Source of the DNA: JAAZNO01 sp012798275
Lineage (GTDB): Bacteria > Chloroflexota > Anaerolineae > B4-G1 > SLSP01
NCBI GenBank assembly: GCA_035347995.1
Contig: DAOPQD010000074.1
Location: 1-15,443, forward strand
Length of the DNA: 15,443 bases
Direction: 5' to 3'
Each line of letters begins with the position of its first letter. The stretch's first letter is position 1. The position numbers were made by a program, and so were the translations under genes. The notes beneath the pieces were generated by a model, which searched no databases, was not told where the DNA came from, and saw only the letters and a list, made by a program, of their open reading frames with translations. Positions 6,215 through 13,176 of the stretch are shown piece by piece.

Positions 6215-6790
6215 ATGGGAGAGAAAATGAAAAATAATGCGAAACCCAAAAAACCTAGTCCTTCAACAATGGGTCTTGCTGTTGTCGCAGATTTATGGCT
6301 TTGGGGTGCTATATTTTTATACACCCCAAATTACTTTGGCATAACTTCTGGCTGGCAATACCTCTTCACAATTTTGGGTTATATTGCTCTCATAATCAGT
6401 TTCGCTGGTGCTCTGACCGAGTTGGGAAAGTTGTGGAAATCCGAAGGCTTGGGTTATTGGGGGGCTAGTCTGGTTTTCCTCATTCCATCCATTTCACTTT
6501 ATTTTGCTGTAAAATTTCAACGCATAACAGGAACAATGGCTAACGTTGCTAAAATCGGAGCAATAATATTAATGATGATTGGAGGTCCGTTGTTTTTTCA
6601 TGGCATTCCATATTTGTTCTGGAAAAAAGACACTGAAGGTCAAGAAATTACCCAATCAACTACCTTCATGGATAAAGTTAGCAATAAAGAATCGCGAAAG
6701 TTTAATCTCGAAGCGATGGCTAACATTATTGTAGCCCTGCTAGCATTAGCAACAGCAATCGTCACTTTGGTAGAAAAAATTGCCCCCTGA
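6215..6790 (+). CDS. Unknown integral membrane protein, AT-rich, cassette VII
   Basis: A 191-residue protein with five likely membrane segments: about 20-38 (GLAVVADLWLWGAIFLY), 46-66 (YLFTILGYIALIISFAGAL), 79-98 (LGYWGASLVFLIPSISLYF), 110-133 (VAKIGAIILMMIGGPLFFHG) and 167-187 (MANIIVALLALATAIVTLV). A short soluble stretch, about 136-165, precedes the last one. I do not recognise the family. Two ATGs are possible. The one at 6227 has GGGAG about five bases upstream, a better placement than the ATG at 6215, so the protein may begin MKNNAKPKKPS. It is AT-rich like the gene of cassette VI. A membrane protein alone in a cassette could be a pore-forming or sensing component, but nothing shows that. 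Confidence 0.6.
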   Translation: MGEKMKNNAKPKKPSPSTMGLAVVADLWLWGAIFLYTPNYFGITSGWQYLFTILGYIALIISFAGALTELGKLWKSEGLGYWGASLVFLIPSISLYFAVKFQRITGTMANVAKIGAIILMMIGGPLFFHGIPYLFWKKDTEGQEITQSTTFMDKVSNKESRKFNLEAMANIIVALLALATAIVTLVEKIAP

Positions 6791-6797
6791 AAACGCC

Positions 6798-6816
6798 GCC
6801 CAACAAGGCGCGCACC
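6798..6816 (+). other. Possible attC7 half-site, truncated
   Basis: GCCCAAC (6798-6804) fits RYYYAAC, and GCCGCCCAAC matches the complement of the core ending attC6 with one mismatch. The following AAGGCGCGCACC is attC-like, but no right half exists because transposase sequence follows. The same bases, read on the other strand, encode plausible transposase residues (VRALLGG), so the exact break is uncertain and the half-site could be a coincidence. Confidence 0.5.
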
Positions 6817-7160
6817 AACGTGGCGTTTTTCTGCTCGACGTTGCGATGGTCATTTTTGCGATAAGGGCGGCTGCGGGACCAGACGAGGTGGGTAAAGTGC
6901 TGGGCGATAAAGCGCAGCAGGTTAGCATTGAGAAACTCACTGCCGTTGTCGGGATGGAGTTCGTATAGCGGAAACGGGAACTGCTGGGTCAACAGATAGT
7001 CACAGGCATCGGCCACGGCTACGTAACTGCGTCCCAACAGCGCGCGGCGCCCACTCCAGCCCGTGGCGACATCAATCATTTGCAACGTGTACCCAAATTC
7101 GCCGCTACTGCTGGGGCCACAGTGAAACACCAGGTCAATCTCCAGGTAACCGGGCATGGC
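6805..7160 (-). pseudogene. Transposase fragment with retroviral-integrase-like (rve, DDE) core
   Basis: About 118 residues of a DDE integrase core, starting near PGYLEIDLVFHCG and ending near VEQKNATLVRALLGG. All three catalytic acids are visible: D in EIDLV, D in ELHPDNGSEF and E in RNVEQKN, with 37 residues between the last two. This type of core, with HPDNGSEF and YRKND-x-NVEQKN, belongs to transposases of insertion sequences with an integrase catalytic domain; I cannot name the family. The N-terminal DNA-binding region is missing because the frame runs into a PIN-toxin fragment at about 7179, and the C-terminus is missing at the attC-like boundary. It is therefore a remnant truncated at both ends and not active on its own. 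Confidence 0.75.
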
Positions 7161-7178
7161 GGTATCCCAGGGCAACCG

Positions 7179-7322
7179 TTGCGTCCCGCCGATGCGCTGC
7201 AATTGGCGACGGCGCTGTTGGGAGGTGCAACACTCTTCGTGACCAACGACCGCGACCTGACACGAGTCACACCGGTCTTGCCGGTGTTGGTGCTGGAGGA
7301 CCTGGACACGACATCCCCTTAG
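7179..7322 (+). pseudogene. C-terminal fragment of a PIN-domain (VapC-like) toxin
   Basis: The last 47 residues of a PIN-domain protein: RPADALQLATALLGGATLFV, then TNDRDLTRV and a final strand PVLVLEDL before the stop at 7320-7322. The DALQLATAL helix and the FVTNDRDL strand with its acidic residues are the classic C-terminal half of VapC-type ribonucleases. The N-terminal half, with the first active-site aspartate, is absent, and no antitoxin gene lies upstream, because transposase sequence is joined at about 7179. The gene was presumably a toxin of a toxin-antitoxin pair cut by the insertion. Toxin-antitoxin pairs are common integron cargo, but I find no attC after it, so membership of the array is not shown. 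Confidence 0.75.
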
Positions 7323-7525
7323 GCGATCCCGACGATGGCTGCCTGAGCGCTGGCGCGGGGAGGAGCCGCGTGGCGGTCAGCGTGAGCGGCGCCCGGCATT
7401 GGCTGGATCGGCCTGATGACATGATGACATTGGATGCTATGGAGCGCCAGAAGATCTCCGGGGTAAGGCAAAACGCTACGTAAGTGGGCGCAGAGGAAAC
7501 GCCGGGGGAAGTAAACCCCCTGACT
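7323..7525. other. Non-coding stretch with nothing recognisable
   Basis: About 200 bp between the toxin fragment and the rluD-like gene. I see no gene. A tandem TGATGACA pair lies at 7414-7429. A GGGGG/CCCCC hairpin (7504-7520) directly follows the stop of the leftward gene and may be a weak terminator, but has no clear T-run. Confidence 0.4.
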
Positions 7526-8482
7526 TTACACGCGGAATCCTTCGAGCTGCTCCAGCACCGCGCGGAGGTCGGCCGGCAGCGGCGCCGTGAAGGTCATCAC
7601 CTCGCCCGTCGTCGGATGCGTCAACGTCAGCTCCCGCGCGTGGAGAAATTGCCGCGGCGCGGGCAACGGCTGCCGCCGCGGCCCGTAGACCTCGTCCCCC
7701 ACGAGAGGATAGCCCAGCCACGCAAAATGCACGCGAATCTGATGGGTGCGCCCGGTCAATAGGGTGGCGTCCACCAGCGTATAGGGCCGCCCCTGCGCAT
7801 CGTGCAACACCTGCGCCCCCTCCCAGCGCGTCCGCGCCGGTTTGCCGCTGCTCACCACCGCCATCCGCTGCCGATGCACCGGGTGACGGGCAATCGGCGC
7901 CTCGATGAGCCCCTCCGGCTGCGGCAAGGAACCGATCAACAACGCCGTGTAGCGCTTGGTCACCGCGCGGCCTTTGAACTGTCGCTGCAGCGCACGGACC
8001 GCGGCCTCGCGTTTCGCCACCACCAACACGCCGGAAGTGTCCTTGTCGAGCCGATGGACGATGCCGGGACGCACAGCTTCGGGCCCGGAGGCGGCGCCGG
8101 CCTCCAAATCGGGACAGTGCGCGAGCAACGCATTCACCAGCGTGCCAGAAAGGTTCCCCGCGCCCGGATGAACGACCATGCCCGGCGCTTTGTTGACCAC
8201 GAGGATGTCGGCGTCCTCGTAGAGGATGTCGAGCGGCAGCGCCTCCGCCTCCACGAGGGGCAAGACGGGCGGCGGCAAGCGGACCTCGATCACGTCGCCG
8301 GGGCGCACTTTGGCAGCAGCGCGCACGGCCGCGGCGTTCAGCGTGACGCGCCCCTCCTCGATCAGGCGCTGGACGAAGGCCCTGGAGAGCTCCGGGAAGG
8401 CCGCCACGACGGCGCGGTCCAGCCGTTCGCCCCCCGCCGCCACGGTAAAAGTCAACGTCGGCAGCCCCGTCTCATCCTGCAT
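7526..8482 (-). CDS. rluD: RluA-family pseudouridine synthase (RluD-like)
   Basis: A 318-residue enzyme that converts uridine to pseudouridine in structured RNA. RluD modifies helix 69 of 23S rRNA during ribosome assembly. Residues about 15-75 form an S4-like RNA-binding domain (RLDRAVVAAFPELSRAFVQR, IEEGRVTLN, VRPGDVIEV). The catalytic domain follows, with DILYEDADILVVNKAPGMVVHP and the signature HRLDKDTSGVLVVAK holding the catalytic aspartate, then KRYTALLIG, the TGRTHQIRVH motif and GYPLVGDEVYG. Length is normal for RluD. Its ATG (8480-8482) overlaps the end of hutI by 11 bases, so it is probably translated by coupling from the upstream gene. The RluD subgroup is inferred from the presence of the S4 domain; RluC is the main alternative. 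Confidence 0.93.
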   Translation of the reverse strand: MQDETGLPTLTFTVAAGGERLDRAVVAAFPELSRAFVQRLIEEGRVTLNAAAVRAAAKVRPGDVIEVRLPPPVLPLVEAEALPLDILYEDADILVVNKAPGMVVHPGAGNLSGTLVNALLAHCPDLEAGAASGPEAVRPGIVHRLDKDTSGVLVVAKREAAVRALQRQFKGRAVTKRYTALLIGSLPQPEGLIEAPIARHPVHRQRMAVVSSGKPARTRWEGAQVLHDAQGRPYTLVDATLLTGRTHQIRVHFAWLGYPLVGDEVYGPRRQPLPAPRQFLHARELTLTHPTTGEVMTFTAPLPADLRAVLEQLEGFRV

Positions 8483-9761
8483 TCTGCGACGCCTCGACGA
8501 CCACCCGGCCGGCCTTGATCACCTGCGCCACGGGATTCGTGCCGAAACGGTATCCCAGGTAGCGATAGTCCGGCGCATCGAGCACCAGGACGTCGGCAAC
8601 CTTCCCCGGCGTGAGGCTGCCCACGCGCTCCCCCATCCCCAGGGCGAAGGCGGCGTTCAACGTCGCCGCGACAAGCGCCTGCGCCGGCGTGAGCTGCAAG
8701 TAGCGGCACGCCAGCGCGATGACGAAGGGCATGGATTCGTTCCACGCCGTGCCGGGATTACAATCCGTCGCCAGCGCCAACGCCGCGCCCGCCTCCAGCA
8801 AAGCCCGCGCGGGGGTGTACTCGTGATGTCCCAGTCCAAACGGCGTACAGGGCAGCGAGACCGCCACCGTCTCCGCCGCCCCCAGCAGCGCGATCTCCGC
8901 CGGTGACGTTGCGACCAGATGATCCGCCGAAATCGCGCCCAACTCCACCGCCAGCGCCGTCCCCCCCAGCGGCTTGAATTCGTCCACGTGGATCTTGAGG
9001 GGAAAGCCTAGCGCACGGGCCGCTTCGAGGATGCGGCGCGACTGCGCCAGATCGAAGACCCCCTCTTCACAGAACACATCGCAGAACGGCAGGCGCGGCA
9101 GCCTCAGCACTCGCGCTTTCTCTGCCACAGCGGGCAGCATTTCCTGGATGATCAGATCCACATAAGCGTCGGTGCGCCCCTGATATTCCGCCGGTACCGC
9201 GTGCGCGCCCAAAAATGTCGGCGCCAGCGTCGCGGGATGACTGCGATCCAACGTCACAATCGCTTCCAGCTGGCGCAATTCGGCCTCCGTTTCCAGCCCG
9301 TAGCCGGTCTTTACCTCGACCGTCGTCGCACCGTGCGCCAGCATCCGATTCAGACGCGGGCGCGCCGCCGCGACCAACGCCTCCACCGGGGCCGCCCGCG
9401 TCGCGCGCACCGTGGACATGATCCCGCCGCCGGCGGCCATGATCTCCATGTACGTCGCGCCGGCAATCCGGCGCTCGAACTCCGCCGCGCGATCCCCCAT
9501 CCAGATCAGATGGGTGTGCGGATCCACGAAGCCGGGGCAGAGCACCTTGCCGGAGACATCCATCTCGCGGGCGGCGCGGAAGGTCGCGCGCAGTTCAGCC
9601 GTCTTTCCCACCGCCAGGATGCACCCGTCTTTGATCGCCAGCGCGCCATCCTCGATCAGGCCCAGATCCCCCAGGCGGACGCCGCGCTGAGGTCCGCCCG
9701 CGTGAGGCGGTACCGTACACAGCTGCGTCGCCGAATGTAGCAGCAGATCGGCTTCTTCCAT
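8472..9761 (-). CDS. hutI: Imidazolonepropionase
   Basis: Amidohydrolase-family zinc/iron enzyme that opens 4-imidazolone-5-propanoate to N-formimino-L-glutamate, the third step of histidine breakdown in the cytoplasm. Visible residues (counting from the start chosen here) are the metal pair in GFVDPHTHLIW (H82, H84), the substrate loop ERRIAGATYMEIMAAGGGI, GAHAVP (H187), KIHVDEF (H258) and ATDCNPG (D333), plus the family's SLPCTPF segment. Length is 429, close to the usual 400-420. I start at the ATG at 9759-9761, which has GGAGGG about 11 bases upstream. An in-frame ATG at 9812 would add 17 residues but has no ribosome site and lies next to the upstream gene's terminator. hutH and hutU are not in the window. 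Overlap with rluD is odd, since the two pathways are unrelated. Confidence 0.93.
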   Translation of the reverse strand: MEEADLLLHSATQLCTVPPHAGGPQRGVRLGDLGLIEDGALAIKDGCILAVGKTAELRATFRAAREMDVSGKVLCPGFVDPHTHLIWMGDRAAEFERRIAGATYMEIMAAGGGIMSTVRATRAAPVEALVAAARPRLNRMLAHGATTVEVKTGYGLETEAELRQLEAIVTLDRSHPATLAPTFLGAHAVPAEYQGRTDAYVDLIIQEMLPAVAEKARVLRLPRLPFCDVFCEEGVFDLAQSRRILEAARALGFPLKIHVDEFKPLGGTALAVELGAISADHLVATSPAEIALLGAAETVAVSLPCTPFGLGHHEYTPARALLEAGAALALATDCNPGTAWNESMPFVIALACRYLQLTPAQALVAATLNAAFALGMGERVGSLTPGKVADVLVLDAPDYRYLGYRFGTNPVAQVIKAGRVVVEASQNAG

Positions 9762-9831
9762 AATTCCCAATTCCCTCCGCGAATCTTCTGTCACTCCTGC
9801 CCATGGCTCCATTTTACATCCAAAAACAAAA

Positions 9832-9858
9832 AGGCCAGGGAGAAGTAGTCCCTGGCCT
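9832..9858 (-). terminator. Rho-independent terminator of the lytic transglycosylase gene
   Basis: AGGCCAGGGA (9832-9841) and TCCCTGGCCT (9849-9858) form a perfect 10-bp stem with a 7-base loop. On the minus strand the stem is followed by TTTTTGTTTTT, 18 bases after the stop of the gene at 9876. Confidence 0.9.
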
Positions 9859-9875
9859 GATCTCGCCGCCGCATC

Positions 9876-10712
9876 TCAGGGCACAAACCAATCGTCCTGA
9901 CGCGCCAGGTAAAACCACACCCCCACGCTGTAGGGATTGCCATCGGCGTCGGTGCAGCGGGCCACCATCGCCGTCGGCGGGACGTCTTCGGGGATCAGCG
10001 GATACCCTTCGGGAACCCAATTCTGGTCGCCAAACAGATAGACGTCCTCGCGGGCAGAATCCGCCACCCAAATGGGGCCACCGATCTCAGAGCGGATCAC
10101 GGCAAACATCGCGCGCCACTCGCCCTGCCCTCGCAGCTCGTGGCGCAATGCCACCGCGTTGACGTAATCGCGCAGGATGGTGGTCGCAAAGAACTTCGGC
10201 GCACGATACATGATCTGCTCCCAGCCGCCGTTGTAGGCCGCGAGCGCATTGAAGACATCGCCGTTGCCCTGGTGAATCACCGTCGCCAGGGTGCGCGTGC
10301 CCCAAAACAGATTCGTGGTCGGATCCAGCAATTCGGCGCGCGAAGGGCGCCAGGAGAACCCCGCCTCTTTCGGCATCACCTGCATCAGCCCCACCGACCC
10401 CACCGGGCCGATGGCCTGAGAATCGCCACGCGATTCCATCCACACCAGCGAGGCGAGGAAATCGGGATCCAGCCCGCGACGCTCCGCCTCTTGAATGATC
10501 AACGTGTCCCACTGACGCACGCGGGGGCTCCAATATGTCGAAAGCGTCGGCATGGGCGTCGCTTCGGGGGTTGAAGCGGCGGCGAGGCGCGGAAGGCTCT
10601 TCTCCTCCCCTCCCTGCGGGTCTACCGCTTCGTCCAAAATGGGCGCGGCTGCGATATTGAACACCAACGCGCACAGACCAAGCCATAGCCACCGTCGCCG
10701 CTGAGGTCTCAT
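9876..10712 (-). CDS. Secreted lytic transglycosylase (SLT domain)
   Basis: A 278-residue exported protein that probably cleaves the glycan strands of peptidoglycan between MurNAc and GlcNAc. Residues 1-23 look like a signal peptide or membrane anchor (MRPQRRRWLWLGLCALVF). A Pro/Thr-rich linker runs to about 58. The SLT (goose-lysozyme-like) domain spans about 66-185: IIQEAERRGLDPDFLASLVW, catalytic E93 in WMESRGDSQA, GSVGLMQVMP (the usual 'GLMQ-MP' motif) and NALAAYNGG. The last 90 residues are a family-unknown tail with NWVPEGYP and VGVWFYLARQDDW. GAGGA (complement of 10718-10722) precedes the ATG, a sigma70-like promoter lies at 10762-10789, and a terminator follows, so it is probably a single-gene unit. 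Confidence 0.9.
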   Translation of the reverse strand: MRPQRRRWLWLGLCALVFNIAAAPILDEAVDPQGGEEKSLPRLAAASTPEATPMPTLSTYWSPRVRQWDTLIIQEAERRGLDPDFLASLVWMESRGDSQAIGPVGSVGLMQVMPKEAGFSWRPSRAELLDPTTNLFWGTRTLATVIHQGNGDVFNALAAYNGGWEQIMYRAPKFFATTILRDYVNAVALRHELRGQGEWRAMFAVIRSEIGGPIWVADSAREDVYLFGDQNWVPEGYPLIPEDVPPTAMVARCTDADGNPYSVGVWFYLARQDDWFVP

Positions 10713-10717
10713 CTAAG

Positions 10718-10722
10718 TCCTC
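10718..10722 (-). promoter_or_regulatory. Ribosome binding site of the lytic transglycosylase gene
   Basis: GAGGA, five bases before the ATG, fixes the start at 10712. Confidence 0.6.
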
Positions 10723-10761
10723 GCTTGGAAGTCCAGGGATGTTGTATCAGCATAAAACAAT

Positions 10762-10789
10762 TTTATAGGGGAAAATGGGATTTTGTCAA
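10762..10789 (-). promoter_or_regulatory. Sigma70-like promoter for the lytic transglycosylase gene
   Basis: On the minus strand: TTGACA (10784-10789), 16 bases, then TATAAA (10762-10767), inside an AT-rich patch in a GC-rich region, about 50 bases before the ATG. It lies in the short gap after the stop of the EAD gene, so the transglycosylase need not depend on read-through. Confidence 0.75.
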
Positions 10790-10802
10790 GCGCAGGATGT
10801 GC

Positions 10803-11558
10803 TCATCCCCCGGAAGCCGTCAACACCGCCGCCAACCGCGCGGCCTCGTCGGGGTAGCGACGGCAATGATCCAACAGCAGGTTGATCATTTCCCCGCGTT
10901 GCAGGCCCCGCGCAAATTTGTCGAAGACTGTCGGGAAATAGTCAAGGCACAGGCCTTCGATTTGTACCGCATCGAGCCGCTGCAGACGGGCGCGCAGGGA
11001 GGGGAGATCCACAGGCGCGGCAGGAACGGGCGGCGACGCGGTCGCGCCTTTCTCGACGCTGACGACATTCCCGTTCCCCACCACGTTCCCGTCGCCGATG
11101 AGGGTGAGGTTCCCCTGGGTCGGCGACGTTGGCGCGGCGTAGTAATTCCCCGCCACGTTGAGCTGCACGCCGACCTGTTGTCCCTGCTGATTGAAAACCG
11201 TCGGGCCAGCAGGAGGTTGCGCGCCGCCGACTGCCTCCACACGCACGGCAGCCGTCACCTCCCCGGCCAGCGCGGCCAGCTCCTCACGCAGCGCATCGCC
11301 GGGCGGGGTATTTTCGGCCAGGACGCGCAGCAGCAGGGCCAGGGCGTTTTCCCCCGCCGGATTAGTGCGCTCACTCAGGGCGGCGACGACGGCCCGCGCT
11401 CGTTCCGCGCGATTGCCGGCCTCCGGCAGCAGGTCACGCCACGCGCTCAGGCGCGCATCCACGAAGAGAGCTCTCAACGCGCGGTCACTGTCGCAGGCGC
11501 CGCAGCGCAACAGCGCCGCCTGCACACGTCCGTAGAGGTCGCCGGGAATCCCGCTCAT
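10803..11558 (-). CDS. Adaptor-like protein with two effector-associated (death-like) domains
   Basis: A 251-residue soluble protein. Residues about 6-100 (RVQAALLRCGACDSDRALRA, LFVDARLSAWRDLLPEA, NPAGENALALLLRVLAE) match the pattern of an effector-associated domain (EAD) in bacterial conflict and apoptosis-like systems. Residues about 118-170 are a linker of short beta repeats (VFNQQGQQVGVQLNVAGNYY, then LIGDGNVVGNGNVVSVEKG), the linker style that often joins EADs to effectors. Residues about 186-247 (LRARLQRLDAVQIEGLCLDY, FDKFARGLQRGEMINLLLDHC) form a second, different EAD-like helical module. No protease, TIR, NACHT or other effector is attached, so it would act as a bridge recruiting proteins through matching EADs. 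An excellent GGAGGTGAT precedes the ATG. EAD subtype numbers are not assigned here. Confidence 0.75.
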   Translation of the reverse strand: MSGIPGDLYGRVQAALLRCGACDSDRALRALFVDARLSAWRDLLPEAGNRAERARAVVAALSERTNPAGENALALLLRVLAENTPPGDALREELAALAGEVTAAVRVEAVGGAQPPAGPTVFNQQGQQVGVQLNVAGNYYAAPTSPTQGNLTLIGDGNVVGNGNVVSVEKGATASPPVPAAPVDLPSLRARLQRLDAVQIEGLCLDYFPTVFDKFARGLQRGEMINLLLDHCRRYPDEAARLAAVLTASGG

Positions 11559-11574
11559 ATGCCATCACCTCCAG

Positions 11575-11633
11575 CCACGAATGTGACCACGAATACCGGC
11601 CACGAATGTCGGCCACGAATACCAGCCACGAAT
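11575..11633. repeat. Five short tandem CCACGAAT repeats
   Basis: CCACGAAT occurs at 11575, 11587, 11600, 11613 and 11626, spaced 12, 13, 13 and 13 bases, with alternating spacers such as ACCGG, GTCGG and ACCAG. Reverse-oriented copies (ATTCGTGG at 11721-11728, a near copy at 11711-11718) lie about 80 bases on. The array sits between the divergent EAD and MFS genes. Confidence 0.8.
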
Positions 11634-11773
11634 GCAGGGACTACAGCAAAGTATAGACAAAAACGCGATTCTGGCAAAGCCCTCCCGCCTGGAGATGGAG
11701 CCCTGTCCCGCTTCGTGGCCATTCGTGGCGAAAAGAGGAGCTCCTTCCCAGCAAGCGGCCTCCGCCGGTCACA

Positions 11774-11801
11774 TTGACTGCTGACTGCACACGGGTATAG
11801 T
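11774..11801 (+). promoter_or_regulatory. Sigma70-like promoter for the MFS transporter gene
   Basis: TTGACT (11774-11779), 16 bases, TATAGT (11796-11801), ending about 38 bases before the GTG start. Confidence 0.65.
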
Positions 11802-11839
11802 AAGGCCTGCAGCCGTTGATCATCCCAGAGGACATACCT

Positions 11840-13099
11840 GTGAAAAGCCATCCATTATTGCTGACCCTGCGGCGTCTGCGCGGCAATGCGCGCGGCTGTG
11901 TGTTGACCGAGCCACTCTGGGGCATCCCCTTCAACCTCTACGCGCCCTACGCCTCCCTCTACATGCTCGCCTTTGGACTCGGCGATCGTCAGATCGGCCT
12001 GTTCGCCAGCATCGGCATGTTCGTGCAGGTGATCTGGACCGTGCTCAGCGGCGCCATCACCGACAAATTGGGGCGCAAACGCACCACCCTCATCTTCGAC
12101 CTCATCTCGTGGAGCGTCCCCACGCTGATCTGGGCCATCGCGCAGAACGCCACCTACTTCCTCATCGCCGCTATCGTCAACGCGACGTGGCGGGTCACGC
12201 ACAACTCCTGGAATTGTCTCCTCGTGGAGGACACCGATGCCGATCTGCTGGTAGACATCTACTCGTGGATCTACATTGCGGGCTTGCTGGCGGCGTTCGT
12301 CGCTCCGGCGACGGGCCTCTTCGTCGGGCGCTTTGGGCTGGTTCCCACCGTCCGCGCTCTCTACCTCCTCGCCTTTGTGATGATGACCGCCAAATTCATC
12401 ATCTTGAACTCCCTGGTCACCGAGACCCAACAAGGGCAGGCGCGGATGCAGGAGACACGCGACGAGCCTTTGTTCAGCGTGCTCCAGGGCTCCGGGAAGG
12501 TGCTGCGCCAGATCCTGCACACGCCGGCGACGCTCTACACCGTCGGCCTGATGATCCTGCTGAGCATTACCAGCTCCATCCGCGGCACGTTCTGGTCCAT
12601 TCTGGTGGCCGAAGAACTGCAAATAGACGAAAAATACCTCGCCCTGTATCCCTTCGTGCGCTCGATCATGATGCTGCTCTTCTTCTTCCTGGTCATGCCG
12701 GCGCTGCGCAAATGGCGCATCCACAAACCCATGTTGCTCGGTTTCGCCGGGCTGATCCTCAGCCAGCTCCTCCTCATCCTCACGCCGCCGGGCAATTACT
12801 TCTTCCTGTTCCTGGCGACGGCCCTCGAAGGCTTCGCGACGCCGGCCGCGTACACCCTGCTCGACACGCTGACCGTGACCACGGTGGACGCCGCCGAACG
12901 GGCGCGCATCATGGCGCTGCTCAACCTCGCCGTGATTCTGGGGAGCTCCCCCTTCGGCTGGATTGCGGGGGAACTCTCGGCGCTCAACCGGCGCCTGCCC
13001 TTCGTGTTGATCACGGTCATCTTTGTCATCAGCGCGATCCTGACCTTCTTCGCCAGCCGCGCCACGGAACGGCAGCTCGCCACAGAAGCCGCGAGCTGA
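11840..13099 (+). CDS. MFS transporter, substrate unknown
   Basis: A 419-residue inner-membrane transporter with about 12 hydrophobic segments in two halves. The loop after the second segment has the MFS motif A form, GAITDKLGRKRT (about residues 71-82). A long cytoplasmic loop with ETQQGQARMQETRDEP (about 194-210) separates the halves, and the C-terminus is short and polar. The start is the GTG at 11840: GAGGA lies seven bases upstream (11828-11832), whereas the TTG at 11816 has none. A promoter lies just upstream. It is divergent from the EAD gene and convergent with the DegP-like gene, with a hairpin between them. Substrate is not predictable; drug, sugar or peptide efflux or import are all possible. 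Confidence 0.88.
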   Translation: MKSHPLLLTLRRLRGNARGCVLTEPLWGIPFNLYAPYASLYMLAFGLGDRQIGLFASIGMFVQVIWTVLSGAITDKLGRKRTTLIFDLISWSVPTLIWAIAQNATYFLIAAIVNATWRVTHNSWNCLLVEDTDADLLVDIYSWIYIAGLLAAFVAPATGLFVGRFGLVPTVRALYLLAFVMMTAKFIILNSLVTETQQGQARMQETRDEPLFSVLQGSGKVLRQILHTPATLYTVGLMILLSITSSIRGTFWSILVAEELQIDEKYLALYPFVRSIMMLLFFFLVMPALRKWRIHKPMLLGFAGLILSQLLLILTPPGNYFFLFLATALEGFATPAAYTLLDTLTVTTVDAAERARIMALLNLAVILGSSPFGWIAGELSALNRRLPFVLITVIFVISAILTFFASRATERQLATEAAS

Positions 13100-13122
13100 A
13101 TCGTTCCGACGCCCTCACACAC

Positions 13123-13152
13123 AACGCCCCAGGCATCCAGGCCTGGGGCGTT
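13123..13152. terminator. Hairpin between convergent genes
   Basis: AACGCCCCAGGC (13123-13134) and GCCTGGGGCGTT (13141-13152) make a perfect 12-bp stem with a 6-base loop, between the ends of the MFS and DegP-like genes. There is no clear T-run on either side, so it may act as a transcription barrier for both directions. Confidence 0.65.
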
Positions 13153-13176
13153 ACCGATCGGGGAGTGCGGCACCGG

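Larger units (their letters stand above)
145..6816 (+). mobile_element. Integron gene-cassette array (seven cassettes, no integrase in window)
   Basis: Successive units are separated by attC-like sites, and each unit's first core bases match the inverse core at its own end, as expected of a circular cassette linearised at its core site. Matches: 145-155 with 1971-1981 (11 of 11 bases); 2030-2040 with 2253-2263 (11 of 11); 3574-3584 with 5272-5282 (11 of 11); 5402-5411 with 6063-6072 (one mismatch); 3286-3292 with 3450-3456 (one mismatch); 2383-2389 with 3233-3239 (one mismatch); 6188-6197 with 6795-6804 (one mismatch). Cassettes are I 146-2030, II 2031-2383, III 2384-3286, IV 3287-3574, V 3575-5402, VI 5403-6188 and VII 6189 onward. 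All recognised genes point the same way. GC content changes sharply between cassettes. Without intI this could be the distal part of a chromosomal integron or an array lacking an integrase. Confidence 0.85.

Noticed and set aside
7414..7430. Tandem TGATGACA pair
   Set aside because: Only two copies; likely chance or minor slippage, with no link to any gene.
9762..9812. N-terminal extension of hutI to the ATG at 9812
   Set aside because: No ribosome site, unusual extra length for the family, and the segment directly follows the upstream gene's terminator.
11575..11633. CRISPR-like array
   Set aside because: Repeat units are only 8 bases with 4-5 base spacers, far too short for a CRISPR array, and no cas genes are present.
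11816..11839. TTG start for the MFS transporter
   Set aside because: The GTG at 11840 has a well-placed GAGGA; the TTG has none and adds non-family residues.
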